A model generated the notes under the pieces. The model searched no databases. It saw only the letters and a program-made list of their open reading frames with translations, and was not told the origin of the DNA. 64,000 nucleotides of DNA from Peltaster fructicola (lineage: Eukaryota; Ascomycota; Dothideomycetes), in NCBI GenBank assembly GCA_001592805.2, contig CP051143.1, positions 1,922,001-1,986,000 of the forward strand. Direction: 5' to 3'. Shown piece by piece: positions 35,201 through 46,775 of the stretch. How positions within the stretch are numbered: the stretch's first letter is position 1; each line of letters opens with the position of its first letter. The translations under genes were made by a program, and so were the position numbers.

Positions 35201-35859
35201 CTTCAATCAGTGCTTTGCAGCAACGAGCTGTACTGTGAAGCTATCTCAGGCGGTGCCTGCCTTGTTGTATGCAACCTCAGACCAAGCTGTGCATAGCTGT
35301 GTGCTCGTGATCAGGCTTTCATGCGTCGTTCTTGAGGAGGCCAACGACACGGTGAAGCCGAATTCGATCGTCTTGCGCCTCTGAAGTCACGCTGCCGAAG
35401 GAAATAACTGAGCAGCTTTCGAGACAGTCATCAGCATTCTGAACTAAGGAAGTAGGAGAGCACACGACTCTCTCGACACTGCTCGAGAGGCGTGTTGGTC
35501 CATTCCGTGGTCAGCACAGAAGGATGGGCGGTATGATCCAATCAAAACGCGTGGCCGTGCGCACGTTCTCTTATGTGTGGTGAAGAGTCTCACGCGACCG
35601 TACTCCGATGACCATCAATGTACACACCAATATTCGTTGTGTGGGGATGCACGACTCCTAAATTGTCGTGGGTAGGATATGAGCAGTACTGAGACTGTTC
35701 CTGGATGTGGGAACAAAACCTGAAGAGCATCAAGCTGCTACAGCATGGTCGCTTGCATGCAAGAGGCACGTCATCAGAGCAGATTGGAAATTGCAATGCT
35801 TATGATCTTACACGCTGTATATGCTCGCTGAAATGCTACAAATCATGGGTATCTTGATC
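35201..35859. other. Spacer between PPN1 and PRP46
   Basis: About 660 bp: PPN1 promoter side and PRP46 3' flank. No further gene recognised. Confidence 0.4.
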
Positions 35860-37332
35860 TCAGTACTTTTGACGACCAAGCGTCGGACGCCAGTCAAGAG
35901 GAAAGGACTCCTCTGTAGCAGCCTCGTCCTCTTTCCACACCTTGATCGTCTTATCAGCCTCACCTGTGATGAAGCGAAGACCTGACAGATCGAAGGTGCT
36001 GCTCATGATACCGGCTTCAGCATCAAGACTGCCAGGCTGGGCAACACTGTCGATATACTGGAAGCGATGTCCAGTTCTCCAATCCCAGAAAGCCATGCTG
36101 CCATTATCTCCTCCGCTAATCATGACTCCTTCGTTGTTGACAGATAGAGTGTTGATAACTGCGTCGTGGCCGGACAGAGAGCCGAGGAGATCACCTTTGG
36201 GACACAACCATTGCTTGATCGATCCAGGCGATGCCGTTGCGAAGCTGTACTCTGATGGATGAATTGCTAGGTCTCGTACTCCTTTCTTGTGGTGCGTGAG
36301 AACTCCCATAGTCTTACCAGCAGCAAGGTCGTACATCCGTACCGTGCTATCGAGAGACGAAGAGATGATTTGAGGATCCGTGGCTTGTGAGACGATCGAC
36401 GACACTGTCCCTTTGTGGCCGCCAAGAACGTGAATGTTGCTCCTGGTCCGCATGTCCCATACTCTGACTACACCGTCACGACCTCCAGTCATAAGAAGGT
36501 CGAGTGTCGGATGCAATGCCAAGGTGTACACACCGCTGAGATGACCATGGTAGTGTCGGATCACTTTGTTTGACTCCAAATCCCAGCACTTCACCATCTT
36601 GTCCTCTCCACAAGAAAAGAGATAAGGATGTCTAGGTGATACCGCCAATCCTCTCACGGTGCTGATATGGCCGGTAAGCGTAAGCTTCAGTCTTCCGGTC
36701 GCGAGGTCCCAGATCTTGATAGTCCTGTCGCCTGCCCCGGACGCGAACCACTCGTTCCCAGGCTCCATTGCAAGGGCTCTGACCCAGCCTAGATGACCAG
36801 ATATGACCCGTGCCAGTTTCCACGGTCGATGCCATTCTGGCTTTGGTTGTCGTACCACCTCCCGACGTACAAGACTGGTAGAAGGTGTGTTACGCTGTGG
36901 TGTCGGTCCATGCGCGTTTGGAGGCAGCTTCTCGCGGCCAGACCCAGGTATGCGTACCAGTGCCATGCTCTGCGCCGCCACATTTGCATGCTGCTTGTCC
37001 TCGATGCCACTGATCACGCCTGCAAGAGCTGCATCACTGGCATGTTCTTCTGTCTTCGCAAGCTTCCTCTTGATTCCAGCTACCGCATTTGCCTGCTTCT
37101 GCGCAAGCACAACAGGTAGCTCTTTGACATCGCTGTATTCGGAGAAGATTCGCGCCGATACTGCGGCCGCCTGAGCTCGATCCGATGGTGAAGGATTTTT
37201 GGGCGCCGCTGCTGGTTGTGGTGGTTTGGCTAGGGCAGTTGGCTCTGCGAAATCTGCTGCAAAAACGGCGCGTGTACGTTTGGCAGAGCGTCTGACCGCA
37301 GGATGAACCTGCGCGATCACTGGCGCCTCCAT
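35860..37332 (-). CDS. PRP46: Pre-mRNA splicing factor PRP46/PLRG1, WD40 protein
   Basis: Component of the Prp19/NineTeen complex that activates the spliceosome. Single exon of 490 residues from the ATG at 37332. A low-complexity Ala/Pro-rich N-terminus precedes [20 protein letters not shown], the hallmark entry into the WD40 propeller. Seven repeats follow, for example [50 protein letters not shown] and [17 protein letters not shown]. It ends [16 protein letters not shown], as in orthologues. It is divergent from the small membrane-protein gene, only 183 bp away. Confidence 0.96.
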   Translation of the reverse strand: MEAPVIAQVHPAVRRSAKRTRAVFAADFAEPTALAKPPQPAAAPKNPSPSDRAQAAAVSARIFSEYSDVKELPVVLAQKQANAVAGIKRKLAKTEEHASDAALAGVISGIEDKQHANVAAQSMALVRIPGSGREKLPPNAHGPTPQRNTPSTSLVRREVVRQPKPEWHRPWKLARVISGHLGWVRALAMEPGNEWFASGAGDRTIKIWDLATGRLKLTLTGHISTVRGLAVSPRHPYLFSCGEDKMVKCWDLESNKVIRHYHGHLSGVYTLALHPTLDLLMTGGRDGVVRVWDMRTRSNIHVLGGHKGTVSSIVSQATDPQIISSSLDSTVRMYDLAAGKTMGVLTHHKKGVRDLAIHPSEYSFATASPGSIKQWLCPKGDLLGSLSGHDAVINTLSVNNEGVMISGGDNGSMAFWDWRTGHRFQYIDSVAQPGSLDAEAGIMSSTFDLSGLRFITGEADKTIKVWKEDEAATEESFPLDWRPTLGRQKY

Positions 37333-37515
37333 AGAGTGTGTGTAGAAGCGGTGCTTGGATGTTATAGAGAACAGTCTGTGGAAGCAATATGAACCGAATA
37401 AGATGCTTGACCTCGACTTTTGTCACAGAGCTTTTTGATAATTTGCGGATCGAACTGCATAGCATTGAGAGCTCGACGATTGATTCATCGTTCTCTGACT
37501 GCTGACCATCGTGCG
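37333..37515. promoter_or_regulatory. Short divergent promoter region, PRP46 and small membrane protein
   Basis: Only 183 bp separate the two outward-facing start codons, so both genes probably share a compact bidirectional promoter. No TATA-like element is obvious. Confidence 0.5.
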
Positions 37516-37940
37516 ATGCCTTCCTATATGCATCCGCGGTCGCGGTCAACGGCAACACTATTTACAACCACCCTGGCGGTGTCATTTGCCGTTGTGGCAC
37601 TACCACACGTCCTCCCTGTCCCGTGGACCGGAGACGATACGCAGATTCTGCAAGCATTCTCGACAAGGACGGCCGGCCGGTTCGGAGGAAGAGAGCCGCT
37701 GTAGAGGCGAAGGGGCCCGAAGAACAAGAGATGCTTTCGAGGGCACAAAGTCAGGAGATCAGCGATTTGGCTGGAGCAGAGAGCATGAAGGCACAACGAG
37801 AATGCCCTGTTCCTAAACCGACAGGCGTAGTCGGTCGATTACTTGGCATCACTTCGACACAGCGAGCAGAACCAGTTGAAGTTGTCGTTCAACCTGTGAA
37901 CCGGAAGCTGAATCAAGACGACAGCAATAAGGTACCCTGA
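37516..37940 (+). CDS. Small single-pass membrane protein, unrecognised, frame break near 37615
   Basis: From the ATG at 37516 the frame reads MPSYMHPRSRSTATLF then a hydrophobic segment, TTTLAVSFAVVALPHVLP. The coding text continues one base out of phase as CPVDRRRYADSASILDKDG and runs to 37940. Together this is about 141 residues; the span of 425 nt is one short of 142 codons. The shape is a short basic N-terminus, one membrane helix and a charged tail with RECPVPKPTGVVGRLLG near residues 107-123. This looks like a small organellar, perhaps mitochondrial inner-membrane, protein (inference). I cannot name the family. Without the missing base it would end after 62 residues. Confidence 0.6.
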
Positions 37941-38486
37941 AAGACTGGCATCGAGCATATTTTAAAGAAAGAGTTCGTTATGAATAAGGTGTTCGGCGGA
38001 GGCACAAAGAGCAACCAACGGCCAACAGCCGACTATGAGCTGTCACATGGCGACAGTCGACAGACGTGGCATGACGCAGCACATGCTGGCAGCGACCGTT
38101 GCGGCCGACGCAAGTCAACATGACGAACCAGCGGTCAGCTGAAGTGCTACAAGTGCCGATGCTCGACTCAAGAGAAGATCACTTGGCTGCAGTACTGGCG
38201 TTAAGAGAAGGATAACACCGAGAACCTTCGTTGGAAGCCTTCGCGTGGCCAACGAATGGCACTCAATACATCAGGCATCACCATCAGATCTTACTGGCTA
38301 CTTTGAGCTGCAAGCCAATGGACACCGTCCGAGTCAGAAAGCAGATGCTAAGAATGTACGGCGGACTTGCCGGCCGCTCATTGCTGCGGCTATATAATGG
38401 AGGACCAAGCAGGATCAGTTCTGTCGTCAGCAACGACCAACTTTGATTATGATGTGGAACGCCTCAGCAGGCCATCTTCAATCCTA
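37941..38486. other. Convergent spacer between small membrane protein and PITH gene
   Basis: About 550 bp between 3' ends. Short open frames only; probably terminators for both genes. Confidence 0.4.
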
Positions 38487-39229
38487 TCACATACCACTTC
38501 GACCTCCTGCTCCGCTGATGTCGTGACCTATTCTTTCTCCTACACCAGCAGCCAGCTTATGATCCGCAGGGTTTGCGGCCGCTTCGTACAAGAAACTGAC
38601 TGGCTCTCTGTTGAGCTTCATCCAGTCTCCCTTGAAGCCAAGATAGCTTATCCTTGTCACATCCTCCTCACCATGACTCCAATTGTCTTCAAAGTACAGA
38701 TCTAGTGACCGCACTGTATTGAACAGAGCCCTCTTGACCGGTACGTCTTGCACATCGTTCGTTTGTGAAAGCTCTAATGTCTGCGTTGGTTGCAATGAAG
38801 TTGCTGTCGCAAAGTCGAGATCGTCTCTGTTGATGAACACCTTGACTGTCATAGGCGCTTGCGAGGTTGTAGAGGTGCGGAAGAAGATACTGTGCAGTCG
38901 TATCTGAGCAGTGAAGCTGATCAACGTCAGTATTGAGCATACATGTACATGTACACGAGACAAGCGACTCACGGGATGTGCATCAAGATCTGTTCGTCAA
39001 CATCGCTCTCAAGCTCCGGCTCAGGGTTCAGCCTGTCATTCCACGTCTTCTGCACGATCTTACTGCCTGCTTTCGACTGGCTCTCGTTCAAGGCCGTGAC
39101 GGCTCCAAAGTCGATTTGCTCATAGATGTGGTTCTGCAGTGCAGGTGTGATGTCATCAGTATGGTCATGGGCGGCGCCTTCAGAGTGATCGTGTCCGTGA
39201 TGCTCATGTTCGTCATGGCAATGCGACAT
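38487..39229 (-). CDS. PITH domain protein (PITHD1/TXNL1 C-terminal domain type)
   Basis: Two exons (39229-38973, 38916-38487) with a 56-nt intron give 228 residues from the ATG at 39229. The N-terminus is His/Asp/Glu-rich (MSHCHDEHEHHGHDH), as in many PITH proteins. The PITH domain follows: IYEQIDFGAVTALNES, DEQILMHIPFTAQIRLHSIF across the junction, NRDDLDFATA, and HGEEDVTRISYLGFKGDWM. The PITH domain of TXNL1 docks on the 26S proteasome; stand-alone members such as this lack the thioredoxin domain and their role in fungi is not established. Confidence 0.92.
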
Positions 39230-39419
39230 CGTGCCGTGAGGTTGTCAAGTTGGTGGGTTCCTTGCAGGAAGATGTGTTTGTGTTGTTGCCCCTCGACTTC
39301 CTGAATTCTAATGCCCCGCCAACACGAAATGGTCGCGTAGCATGTGATATGCGCATGCAATATCGGTCCTATCCAACTGTGGACGACAAGAGTGTTTGTG
39401 CTGCTCTTATGCGCCTAGA

Positions 39420-40177
39420 TCAAGCTGCAATGGCTTGTGCTGTCTCCTGTTTTGATTCCAGCTCCCTTTGCTTTCGTCTTGACCTCTGCTCTGGCGATTC
39501 CTGTAGTGTCTGCGGCAAGTTGTTGTTTGGCACTTGAGGCAAAGACAGCTCTTTACCAGGGAACTCAGTCTTGATCGCGGACACACCCCTGACTTCCCTC
39601 TCGAGAGCCTCTAATTCATCCTCAACCATGTCCTCGTCGTCATTAGACATCTGTCCGCGCAGCATATCACTGATTTCCTGCCCATTGTTAGCACGTCTCC
39701 TTCATAATCTAGTCAGACACACTTCTTGGTATGCTCGTGCCTCGTCACTTTCGCTCAGGATGAGTTCCACCTTCTCGAGTCCGCCCATTTCCTTATGGAT
39801 AGCCTTCAACACAGCAGTGCCTTGCTGCAAGCCAAAGAGCACATCTTTCTGAACCAGTGCAAACTCAACGTCGCCTGTAAGAATCTCAAGCTGTGCCAAT
39901 TGCTGATCAGTCTTCGCGAGGAGTGACTCCTGGTACTTTTTCCTTCGTAGTGCAAGGAGCGCCTTGTCCTTTTGACCATTCCGAAGACATTCCTTGGCAA
40001 TGTCCGTCTCGCGCTTCGTGATTACAGTGATCTTCTTTTGATACTGATGGAGCTTATCACGCTGTATCTTCATATCGAGGATCGCTCTGCGAAAGAATCA
40101 ATACGAGCACCGCCGACAGGGGTGGCATCTCACTTGTCTTGCGCAGTGATGCGATTCGAGCTACCTGAGTTGCCCAT
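39420..40177 (-). CDS. VPS20: ESCRT-III subunit VPS20/CHMP6
   Basis: Nucleates Snf7 polymerisation on endosomes during multivesicular-body formation. Three exons (40177-40134, 40086-39723, 39677-39420) with introns of 47 and 45 nt give 221 residues. The protein begins MGNSGSSNRITAQDKAILDM; the Gly at position 2 is the N-myristoylation site expected for Vps20. The Snf7 helical core spans KIQRDKLHQYQKKI to ILSESDEARAYQEEISDML, and the acidic C-terminus (DDEDMVEDELEALEREV) fits the autoinhibitory/MIM region. It is divergent from RIX7. Confidence 0.95.
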
Positions 40178-40569
40178 CGCATTGATCGTCTCGAGGACAG
40201 TGCTGCCATGAAGTGCTGGCTGGAACCAGGACAAACAAGCAGGTGTGGTGGGTTCGTGATGTATGGAGGTCATCCACCTCCGAAGACATCAAATGAGGCG
40301 CTAGATTTAGTTGGTTACATAATCACTCGAGCTTCATGCGCCTGCAAACCGACGACGTGCACGCTGTGGACCCTTCCTCGCAGGAGAAACTTGATAAATT
40401 TACGGCAATACTATATGCTGAGCCACCACAACGCAGATATACGTTCATTCACAGTTTTAAGCACACGCACATACAGCTCAGTGACCGTGCTGTCCGACAT
40501 ACTTATCGTGGTCATCGGAAAAGCCTTTGATTTGAGCTGCCACATGCAGCAGGGCAGCAGTCTTTTAAG
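40178..40569. promoter_or_regulatory. Divergent spacer between VPS20 and RIX7
   Basis: A 392-bp interval between outward-facing genes, expected to contain both promoters. No distinct motif. Confidence 0.4.
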
Positions 40570-42663
40570 ATGGGATTGTTGCATGCGCTCGATAAGGAAA
40601 TTTGTGTTGCTGTCGAGAGATTCGTTGCGAATGGTGTCGAGCCCACTGTTGACAGCCTATATCAAAGCATCCAGAGGTCAAACTCAAGTCTCAAGCGACG
40701 ACCCAGGAAAGTCCTCGAAGCAAGTCTCGAGCGTGTGCTCGACTATCTCAATCTACACAAGGAAGAACCAGACTCAGAGGCGGAAATTGAGCGTCAGGTA
40801 ACACCAGACACGCAACAGGATCGGATGAACAGGAGTCTTCGAGCGAACCTGGCGCCTCAAGCTGCAGTATTGTCCAACTCAATTTCATCAACGAGCGAGG
40901 AACCTCCTAAGAAGCGTAGGTCCAATGGCGAATCATTACCCAAGAGGCAGAAGACGATAGCGACCTACAGTGACCATTCTTTAGCAGACATTGGTGGTAT
41001 GCCAGAAGTGCTAGACCAACTTGGAGAGCTTGTCATACCACTACTCGCACCAGAAGAGTATCTGAACATGGGTCTGAGCTTGCCCAGAGGTGTCTTGCTT
41101 CATGGACCGCCTGGATGTGGCAAGACAACGGTCTCAAAGGTATTTGCCACTCAGCTTGGTCTGCCGCTAGTTCAGATACTTGGTCCATCGATCGTGTCAG
41201 GTATGAGTGGCGAGTCAGAGAAAGCGATCAGAGAACGCTTCGATGAAGCCAAGAAGATCGCACCATGTTTACTCTTCATCGACGAGATCGATGCTATCGC
41301 TCCGAAACGAGAGACCAGCCAAGGAGGAATGGAGAAGCGCATTGTGGCACAGTTACTGATTTCGATGGACGAGCTGGAAGGAGATCCCAACAAGCCAGTC
41401 ATTGTACTTGCGGCGACAAATCGACCCGACTCCTTGGATGCTGCCCTGCGACGAGGTGGACGTTTCGATACAGAGATCATGATTGGTGTGCCTAACGAAG
41501 GTGTCAGGGCATCAATCCTTGCGGCTCAAACCAGGAAACTCCGGCTTGCATCTGATGTTGACATCAGATCACTCGCCAAGAGCACAGCCGGCTTTGTAGG
41601 TGCTGATTTGAAAGATCTAGTTGGGAAAGCTGGCGCATGGCAGATGAGGGCATTGAAAGCAGCATTTGTGAAGCAAGGCGCAGAGCTAGGAACTGCCAAC
41701 ATTGGCAACGAAGCGCTACCTGAGCTGGGACAACTAATAGCACGGTTGCAGCAGAAGAAGAATCTACCACGTCCGGCTGGCTTCGAGAATACAGCTATCA
41801 CCATGCAAGCTTTCCTCTCAGTCCTACCGACGATCACGCCGTCCAGCAAGCGAGAAGGCTTCGCTACTGTGCCTGACGTCTCCTGGGCAGATGTAGGTGC
41901 TTTGCAGGCGGTGCGCAGAGAGCTTGAGATGGCTATTGTCCAGCCAATCGTCAATCCGGAGCGCTTCATCGAGATTGGTCTCGATGCACCCACGGGCGTG
42001 TTGCTCTGGGGTCCTCCAGGGTGTGGCAAGACATTACTCGCCAAAGCAGTAGCGGCGGAGAGTAAAGCGAACTTCATCAGCATCAAAGGTCCCGAGCTGC
42101 TGGACAAGTATGTCGGTGAGTCAGAGGCTGCTGTACGACGAGTCTTCAGCAGAGCACGCTCGAGTGCACCTTGCATTATCTTCTTCGACGAGCTGGACGC
42201 GTTAGCACCACGACGAGATGGCTCAGCTGCAGAATCGTCTGCTCGTGTCGTCAATATGCTACTGACAGAGCTTGACGGTCTGCATGATCGCGGTGGCATA
42301 TTTGTGATTGGAGCGACAAATCGACCTGATATTATTGATGAGGCCATGCTCAGACCCGGACGACTGGAGACACCATTGTTCGTAGATCTACCAGGACCTC
42401 AGGAGCGCGTTGAGATCCTGCAGACGCTGCTCAGACAGAAGAACGTGCCGCAGGAGCTGGCTGACATAGCCAGAACATCCGCATGTGATGGTTTCACCGG
42501 AGCTGATCTGAGGTCTCTATGGACGAAAGCTGCTCAACATGCCCTTGAGCACGGAGCAAGACTTGTGACAGCCGAAGATTTGGCGTACGCGACTACAATA
42601 GTCAAAGGGAGTGTACGTGATATGGAGAAGTATTACAGGATGAGGAATAGATTTGCAAAGTGA
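40570..42663 (+). CDS. RIX7: RIX7/NVL-type tandem AAA ATPase
   Basis: Nucleolar AAA ATPase that remodels pre-60S ribosomes. One exon of 697 residues from the ATG at 40570. A basic N-terminal region of about 130 residues contains the small NVL-like helical domain and a nuclear signal (KKRRSNGESLPKRQK). D1 has Walker A GPPGCGKT near 179, Walker B LLFIDEID and the second-region ATNRPDSLD. D2 has GPPGCGKT near 480, KYVGESEAAVRRVFSRA, Walker B IIFFDELDALAPRR and GATNRPDIIDEAMLRPGRL. Both domains keep catalytic Glu and Arg residues. The C-terminus ends in the usual short helix. Confidence 0.95.
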   Translation: MGLLHALDKEICVAVERFVANGVEPTVDSLYQSIQRSNSSLKRRPRKVLEASLERVLDYLNLHKEEPDSEAEIERQVTPDTQQDRMNRSLRANLAPQAAVLSNSISSTSEEPPKKRRSNGESLPKRQKTIATYSDHSLADIGGMPEVLDQLGELVIPLLAPEEYLNMGLSLPRGVLLHGPPGCGKTTVSKVFATQLGLPLVQILGPSIVSGMSGESEKAIRERFDEAKKIAPCLLFIDEIDAIAPKRETSQGGMEKRIVAQLLISMDELEGDPNKPVIVLAATNRPDSLDAALRRGGRFDTEIMIGVPNEGVRASILAAQTRKLRLASDVDIRSLAKSTAGFVGADLKDLVGKAGAWQMRALKAAFVKQGAELGTANIGNEALPELGQLIARLQQKKNLPRPAGFENTAITMQAFLSVLPTITPSSKREGFATVPDVSWADVGALQAVRRELEMAIVQPIVNPERFIEIGLDAPTGVLLWGPPGCGKTLLAKAVAAESKANFISIKGPELLDKYVGESEAAVRRVFSRARSSAPCIIFFDELDALAPRRDGSAAESSARVVNMLLTELDGLHDRGGIFVIGATNRPDIIDEAMLRPGRLETPLFVDLPGPQERVEILQTLLRQKNVPQELADIARTSACDGFTGADLRSLWTKAAQHALEHGARLVTAEDLAYATTIVKGSVRDMEKYYRMRNRFAK

Positions 42664-43208
42664 AAGGGCGTTGACTCCTGTAGCCAGCTATGGCTCGAAC
42701 TAGAACCTTTCCTTCAAATATACAAAGCTGGATCCGGCAGAGTCGTTGAGGATCAGTGCAAGCAAATTGCTGCACCGTTGAGCGTTCATGAAACGGTGTA
42801 GGTTAAATAGACATCCGCGGCCGATCTCATTGCAGAGCCTGTCGTGAACCGTTCTGTCGGATGGCGGATGCGAACAGTTCCCAGGAGTGACGTTGCCATG
42901 TGCCTAGGAGCACTTCGGGATCGACGTCATCCTTGGCATTGTCGCTAGCCTAAATCTATTGGCTCCAGATCGCGATGATCTGGCTGTCATCGATCTGCAG
43001 GCACAATAGACACTCAGCACCATTCAAACTCGAGTCTAAGGCCCCCTAGACTCAGCAATGTAGCCAAATCTATGACGAGGGCCACCATTAGAATGGCTGA
43101 AGATCGGGATTTTCCAGTTCCCTGAGCCCGATGCTGCAAAGGTATTTATATATGTGATGTGGTATTTATCTTCACTATCGCTGTAGAGGTTCTGAGCACG
43201 CAGAAGTC
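42664..43208. promoter_or_regulatory. Spacer upstream of the MFS gene
   Basis: About 545 bp between RIX7 and the MFS transporter, both on the plus strand. An AT-rich TATTTATATATG at about 43142-43153 lies roughly 55 bp before the start and could act as a TATA-like element. Nothing else was recognised. Confidence 0.4.
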
Positions 43209-45262
43209 ATGTCTGGACTCATTCGCGACACAGCATTTGGGCAACTTGTGCGCCTGGTCACACGCAACCGCGTTTTCCAGTACCCAGAGGAAGCCGATCC
43301 TACCATATGGCAGAAGTATCTCGACGCCAAGAAGTCTGCCAACCTTGCACACCATGGCAGCACAGAGAAGCCCGAAGAGGGAGAAGAGCCGGAGCTTGGG
43401 GCTGATGTCGAGAAGGACAAGGCTCAACGGGCACTTCCAAATGGCGACGAGTCGTCACGATCGTCTTCGAAGACGCAAATTGGCGACGATGTCAATGCTG
43501 CAAGTGGCGTGAAGGTTGACGGAGAGAAGGGCAAGGACATCCACCTGGTTTCATGGTACGGAGATGATGATCCAGGTAAGATTGAATTATGTGGCTTGTG
43601 AGCATCGTGCTGACACTCGGCACAGAGAACCCCATGAACTGGTCTCATGCGAAGAAGTACTTCGTCACCTTCCAGATATGTCTGCTGACTGTCTCCGTTT
43701 ACATTGGTACGCAGTAACGAGCGATGTTGCAGCTTGACATGGCTGACGAACCACAGGCTCGAGTATCTACACTGCCGGATTGATGGACGTCACAGAGATC
43801 TTTGGTGTGTCGCAAGTTGCAGCAACTCTAGGTCTCTGTCTCTTCGTTGCAGGTTACGGTATGAATCAGCACCATTTCACCGACAGCGTTCACTGACAAG
43901 CGCAGGTCTTGGCCCTATGCTCTGGAGTCCGATGTCTGAGATCCCAGCTGTTGGACGTAACCCAGTCTATATTGGTACACTGGTTGTGTTCGTCGCACTC
44001 CAAGTTCCAACTGCCCTCGCAACAAACTTCGGCATGCTCCTCGCCTTCCGATTCCTTACAGGTTTCTTCGGTTCTCCAATCCTGGCCACCGGAGGCGCAT
44101 CCCTCGGAGATATCTACAGCCCGAAGAAGCGAGCATACGCCATGTCCGTCTGGGGTCTCTTCGCAGTCTGCGGTCCAACTCTTGGTCCAGTAGTCAGTGG
44201 CTTTGCTGTCATGTATGCCCCGATCGGAGGAGGTTTCACCGCACCATGGACCTGGCCAATCTGGGAGCTGATGTTCCTCAGCGCCTTCTGCCTGGTCTTC
44301 CTGTTCTTCTTCTTCCCAGAGACGAGCGCCAACAATCTCCTCGTCCGACGTGCACGGCGTCTGCGCAAGCTCACTGGTGACGACCGCATCAAGTGTCAGC
44401 CTGAGCTCATGGCAGAGGAGATGACTGGAAAGGACATCGTTATGATGTCTCTCGTACGACCTTTCACACTCAACTTCACCGAGCCAATGGTCTTCCTCCT
44501 CAACCTGTACATTGCTCTGATCTACGGTCTTCTTTACATTTGGTTCGAGTCGTTCCCAATCGTCTTCGTGGAGGGATACGGCTTCTCACTCGGAACCGAG
44601 GGATTGGCATTCTTGGGTATCCTGGTTGGCGCTGTCATCACTATTCCTCCATTTTTCCTCTACCTCAGATACTCTCTCGAGCCACAGTTCGACGAGAACG
44701 GCGACATCCAACCTGAGAAGCGATTGTACACTAGCTGCGTTGGTGCTTTCTGCATTCCCATGTAAGTCAGTCCGCTCGCTGGGCGCGCACATCACTAACT
44801 TTAGTAGCTGTCTGTTCTGGTTTGGATGGTCTGCAGGCAACACCCACTGGATTATGCCCATCATTGGATCTGCGTTCTTCTCCATTGGTGCTTTCTTGCT
44901 CTTCAACAGTATCCTCAACTACCTTCCAGATGCATACCCAGAATATGCTGCGAGTGGTGAGCCATTTCTCGGCTGTCATTCGTATTCATTGCTAATTGTT
45001 ATCAGTTCTTGCTGGCAACGACTTCATGAGATCCAGCTTTGGTGCAGGTTTCCCACTGTTCGCCAGCGCCATGTACAACAACTTGGGCGTTGGATGGGCT
45101 AGCAGCACACTTGCTTTCATCAGCATTGCGTTCATTCCAATTCCATTCATTTTGATCAAGGTATGTTCAGTGCAGCTCAACGGTAGACCCAAGCTGACGA
45201 TATCACAGGTTGGACCAACCCTTCGTAAGAAGTATTCCAAGGCAGCACGCAAGGACATCTAG
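43209..45262 (+). CDS. MFS drug:H+ antiporter, DHA1 family (FLU1/TPO1-like)
   Basis: Twelve-span plasma-membrane exporter of the DHA1 group. Seven exons with ends at 43575, 43706, 43858, 44761, 44956, 45160 and 45262, and introns of 50, 50, 47, 43, 49 and 48 nt, give 588 residues. A hydrophilic N-terminus of about 120 residues leads to DPENPMNWSHAKKYF, the DHA1 entry motif. Then come GLGPMLWSPMSEIPAVGRNP (motif A region), FRFLTGFFGSPILATGGA, and the motif C-like GPTLGPVVSGF. The end (VGPTLRKKYSKAARKDI) is a basic cytosolic tail. Substrate unknown; yeast relatives export azoles, polyamines and organic acids. It is the most intron-rich gene of the window. Confidence 0.92.
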
Positions 45263-45508
45263 ACTTCGACCGCAACCACTTCAAATATCGCGCAATGATA
45301 TGAGAACATATGAGCACACATACGCATATGTGTAATACTAGATTTAATCAAGGATGATATACGACGAGATACCCAACCAGGTGTGGGCCTTCAGAATAGA
45401 TCACTACCATAGCGGGAGTATTGGAGCATTAATCTTAGAGAAATCACTGAGACATTGCACTCCGAAGCCTTTCACCAAACGCCGTCTTGTCTATCGTCAA
45501 ACCATATC

Positions 45509-46775
45509 TCAACCACTGAGAAGATCCTTCACACTCATCCCATTAGTACTGCGTCGTTCCTCGTTCTCTTGCTGTACAGTTCGCCATTGTCTGCGATCGT
45601 TGTTGAGCATCAACAGAGCAGCAGTCGCTTCGTGATCGAGGTCTTGTTCATGGCGACCAGCCTTCGTAGCAGGACGTTGCTGCTTCTCAGACAACTCCGT
45701 GACGCCATCTGCGATTTGCCTTAATTGATCGATAGGGTGCAATGCCGGACTGCCAATGCCGAAAGCACTGGCATATGAAGGTGCTGTAGAGACGTGGTGT
45801 AGTTGTGGGCCGAAAGCTGGTGAAGGTTGATTGGAGTGGAAGTATGGGCTGTAGCTCGCCTGGCTGGCAGATGATATAGAGTATTGACGACCAGCGCCTG
45901 TGCCGAATATCGATGGTGAGCTTGTCGATGCGCTTGTGATCTGTGACAGCGAGGGCAGCGAAATGACACTATTTGACTGTTCGAGTGCGCCCGTCGCTGG
46001 TGTCGATGCCTCTTCCTCCTGGTCATCTTCCATCTCTTCATCTTCGTCCTCCTCGTCATGCGTTGGCGCAACTCGAGGAGCTGTTGGTGCTTGCAACTGC
46101 GAAGGGCTCTTTTGCGACTGTAGATCCTGTACACATTGCTCGAGGTACCGCAGATATTCAATACTCGCCTGGATGTTGTCAGCTTAGCATACGAGTGATA
46201 TGTTAGCACCATACCTGGAGGATGGCAAGCTTGTGCATCTCTTGTCCCTTGCAAGCAGGAATCATATCCTTGAGCACACCAAACTCCTCATTCATCTTCG
46301 ACCGCCTCCTTCGCTCAATCAAGCTATGTGCTGTCTTGCGCGCGATCTTGCGACCTGCCGCTGTTGTCGCAGCTCCGGTCTGCTTCTTCTTGCCTGCAGC
46401 ACTCGCTTGTGAGGTAGCGGCAGCTTTGGCTGTGATCTGAGGTGATTCGGTTGGTGTCAGTGCTGCCTCAGCTTGCTCGTTGTCCTTTGGTTTCATTTGA
46501 ATGATCTTTCGAGATCGAGTAGGTGGAGGTGGCAGAGCGAAGTCATCCTTGGTGATTACACCAGTCGTCGCAGGTCGTTTGGCCGCAAGGGAACCCGGAG
46601 ATATAGGATGATAAGACGAATCTGACCCATTGTTGGAGGGTGAGGAGCTGGCACTTGCTCTATCCTCTAGAAAGCCACTCGGAGGAAGTGTGAACGAAGG
46701 ACCGGCATAGGAACCTTCTTTGCCTCTGATGTCGCTACTCGAACCAGGTGTAGGAGGCGCGGCAGGCCTGGGCAT
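45509..46775 (-). CDS. Basic helix-loop-helix transcription factor
   Basis: Two exons (46775-46215, 46168-45509) with a 46-nt intron give 406 residues. The first in-frame ATG is at 46775 (MPRPAAPPTPGSSSD); the frame is open further upstream without an ATG, so a 5' exon is possible. The bHLH region sits at the exon junction: RKIARKTAHSLIERRRRSKM (basic plus helix 1), NEEFGVLKDMIPACKGQEM, then HKLAILQASIEYLRYLEQCV (helix 2). The flanks are Ser/Pro/Ala-rich, with an acidic run (DEEDEDEEMEDDQEEE) after the domain. The ER..R residues predict E-box binding. Pathway not readable from sequence. Confidence 0.88.
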
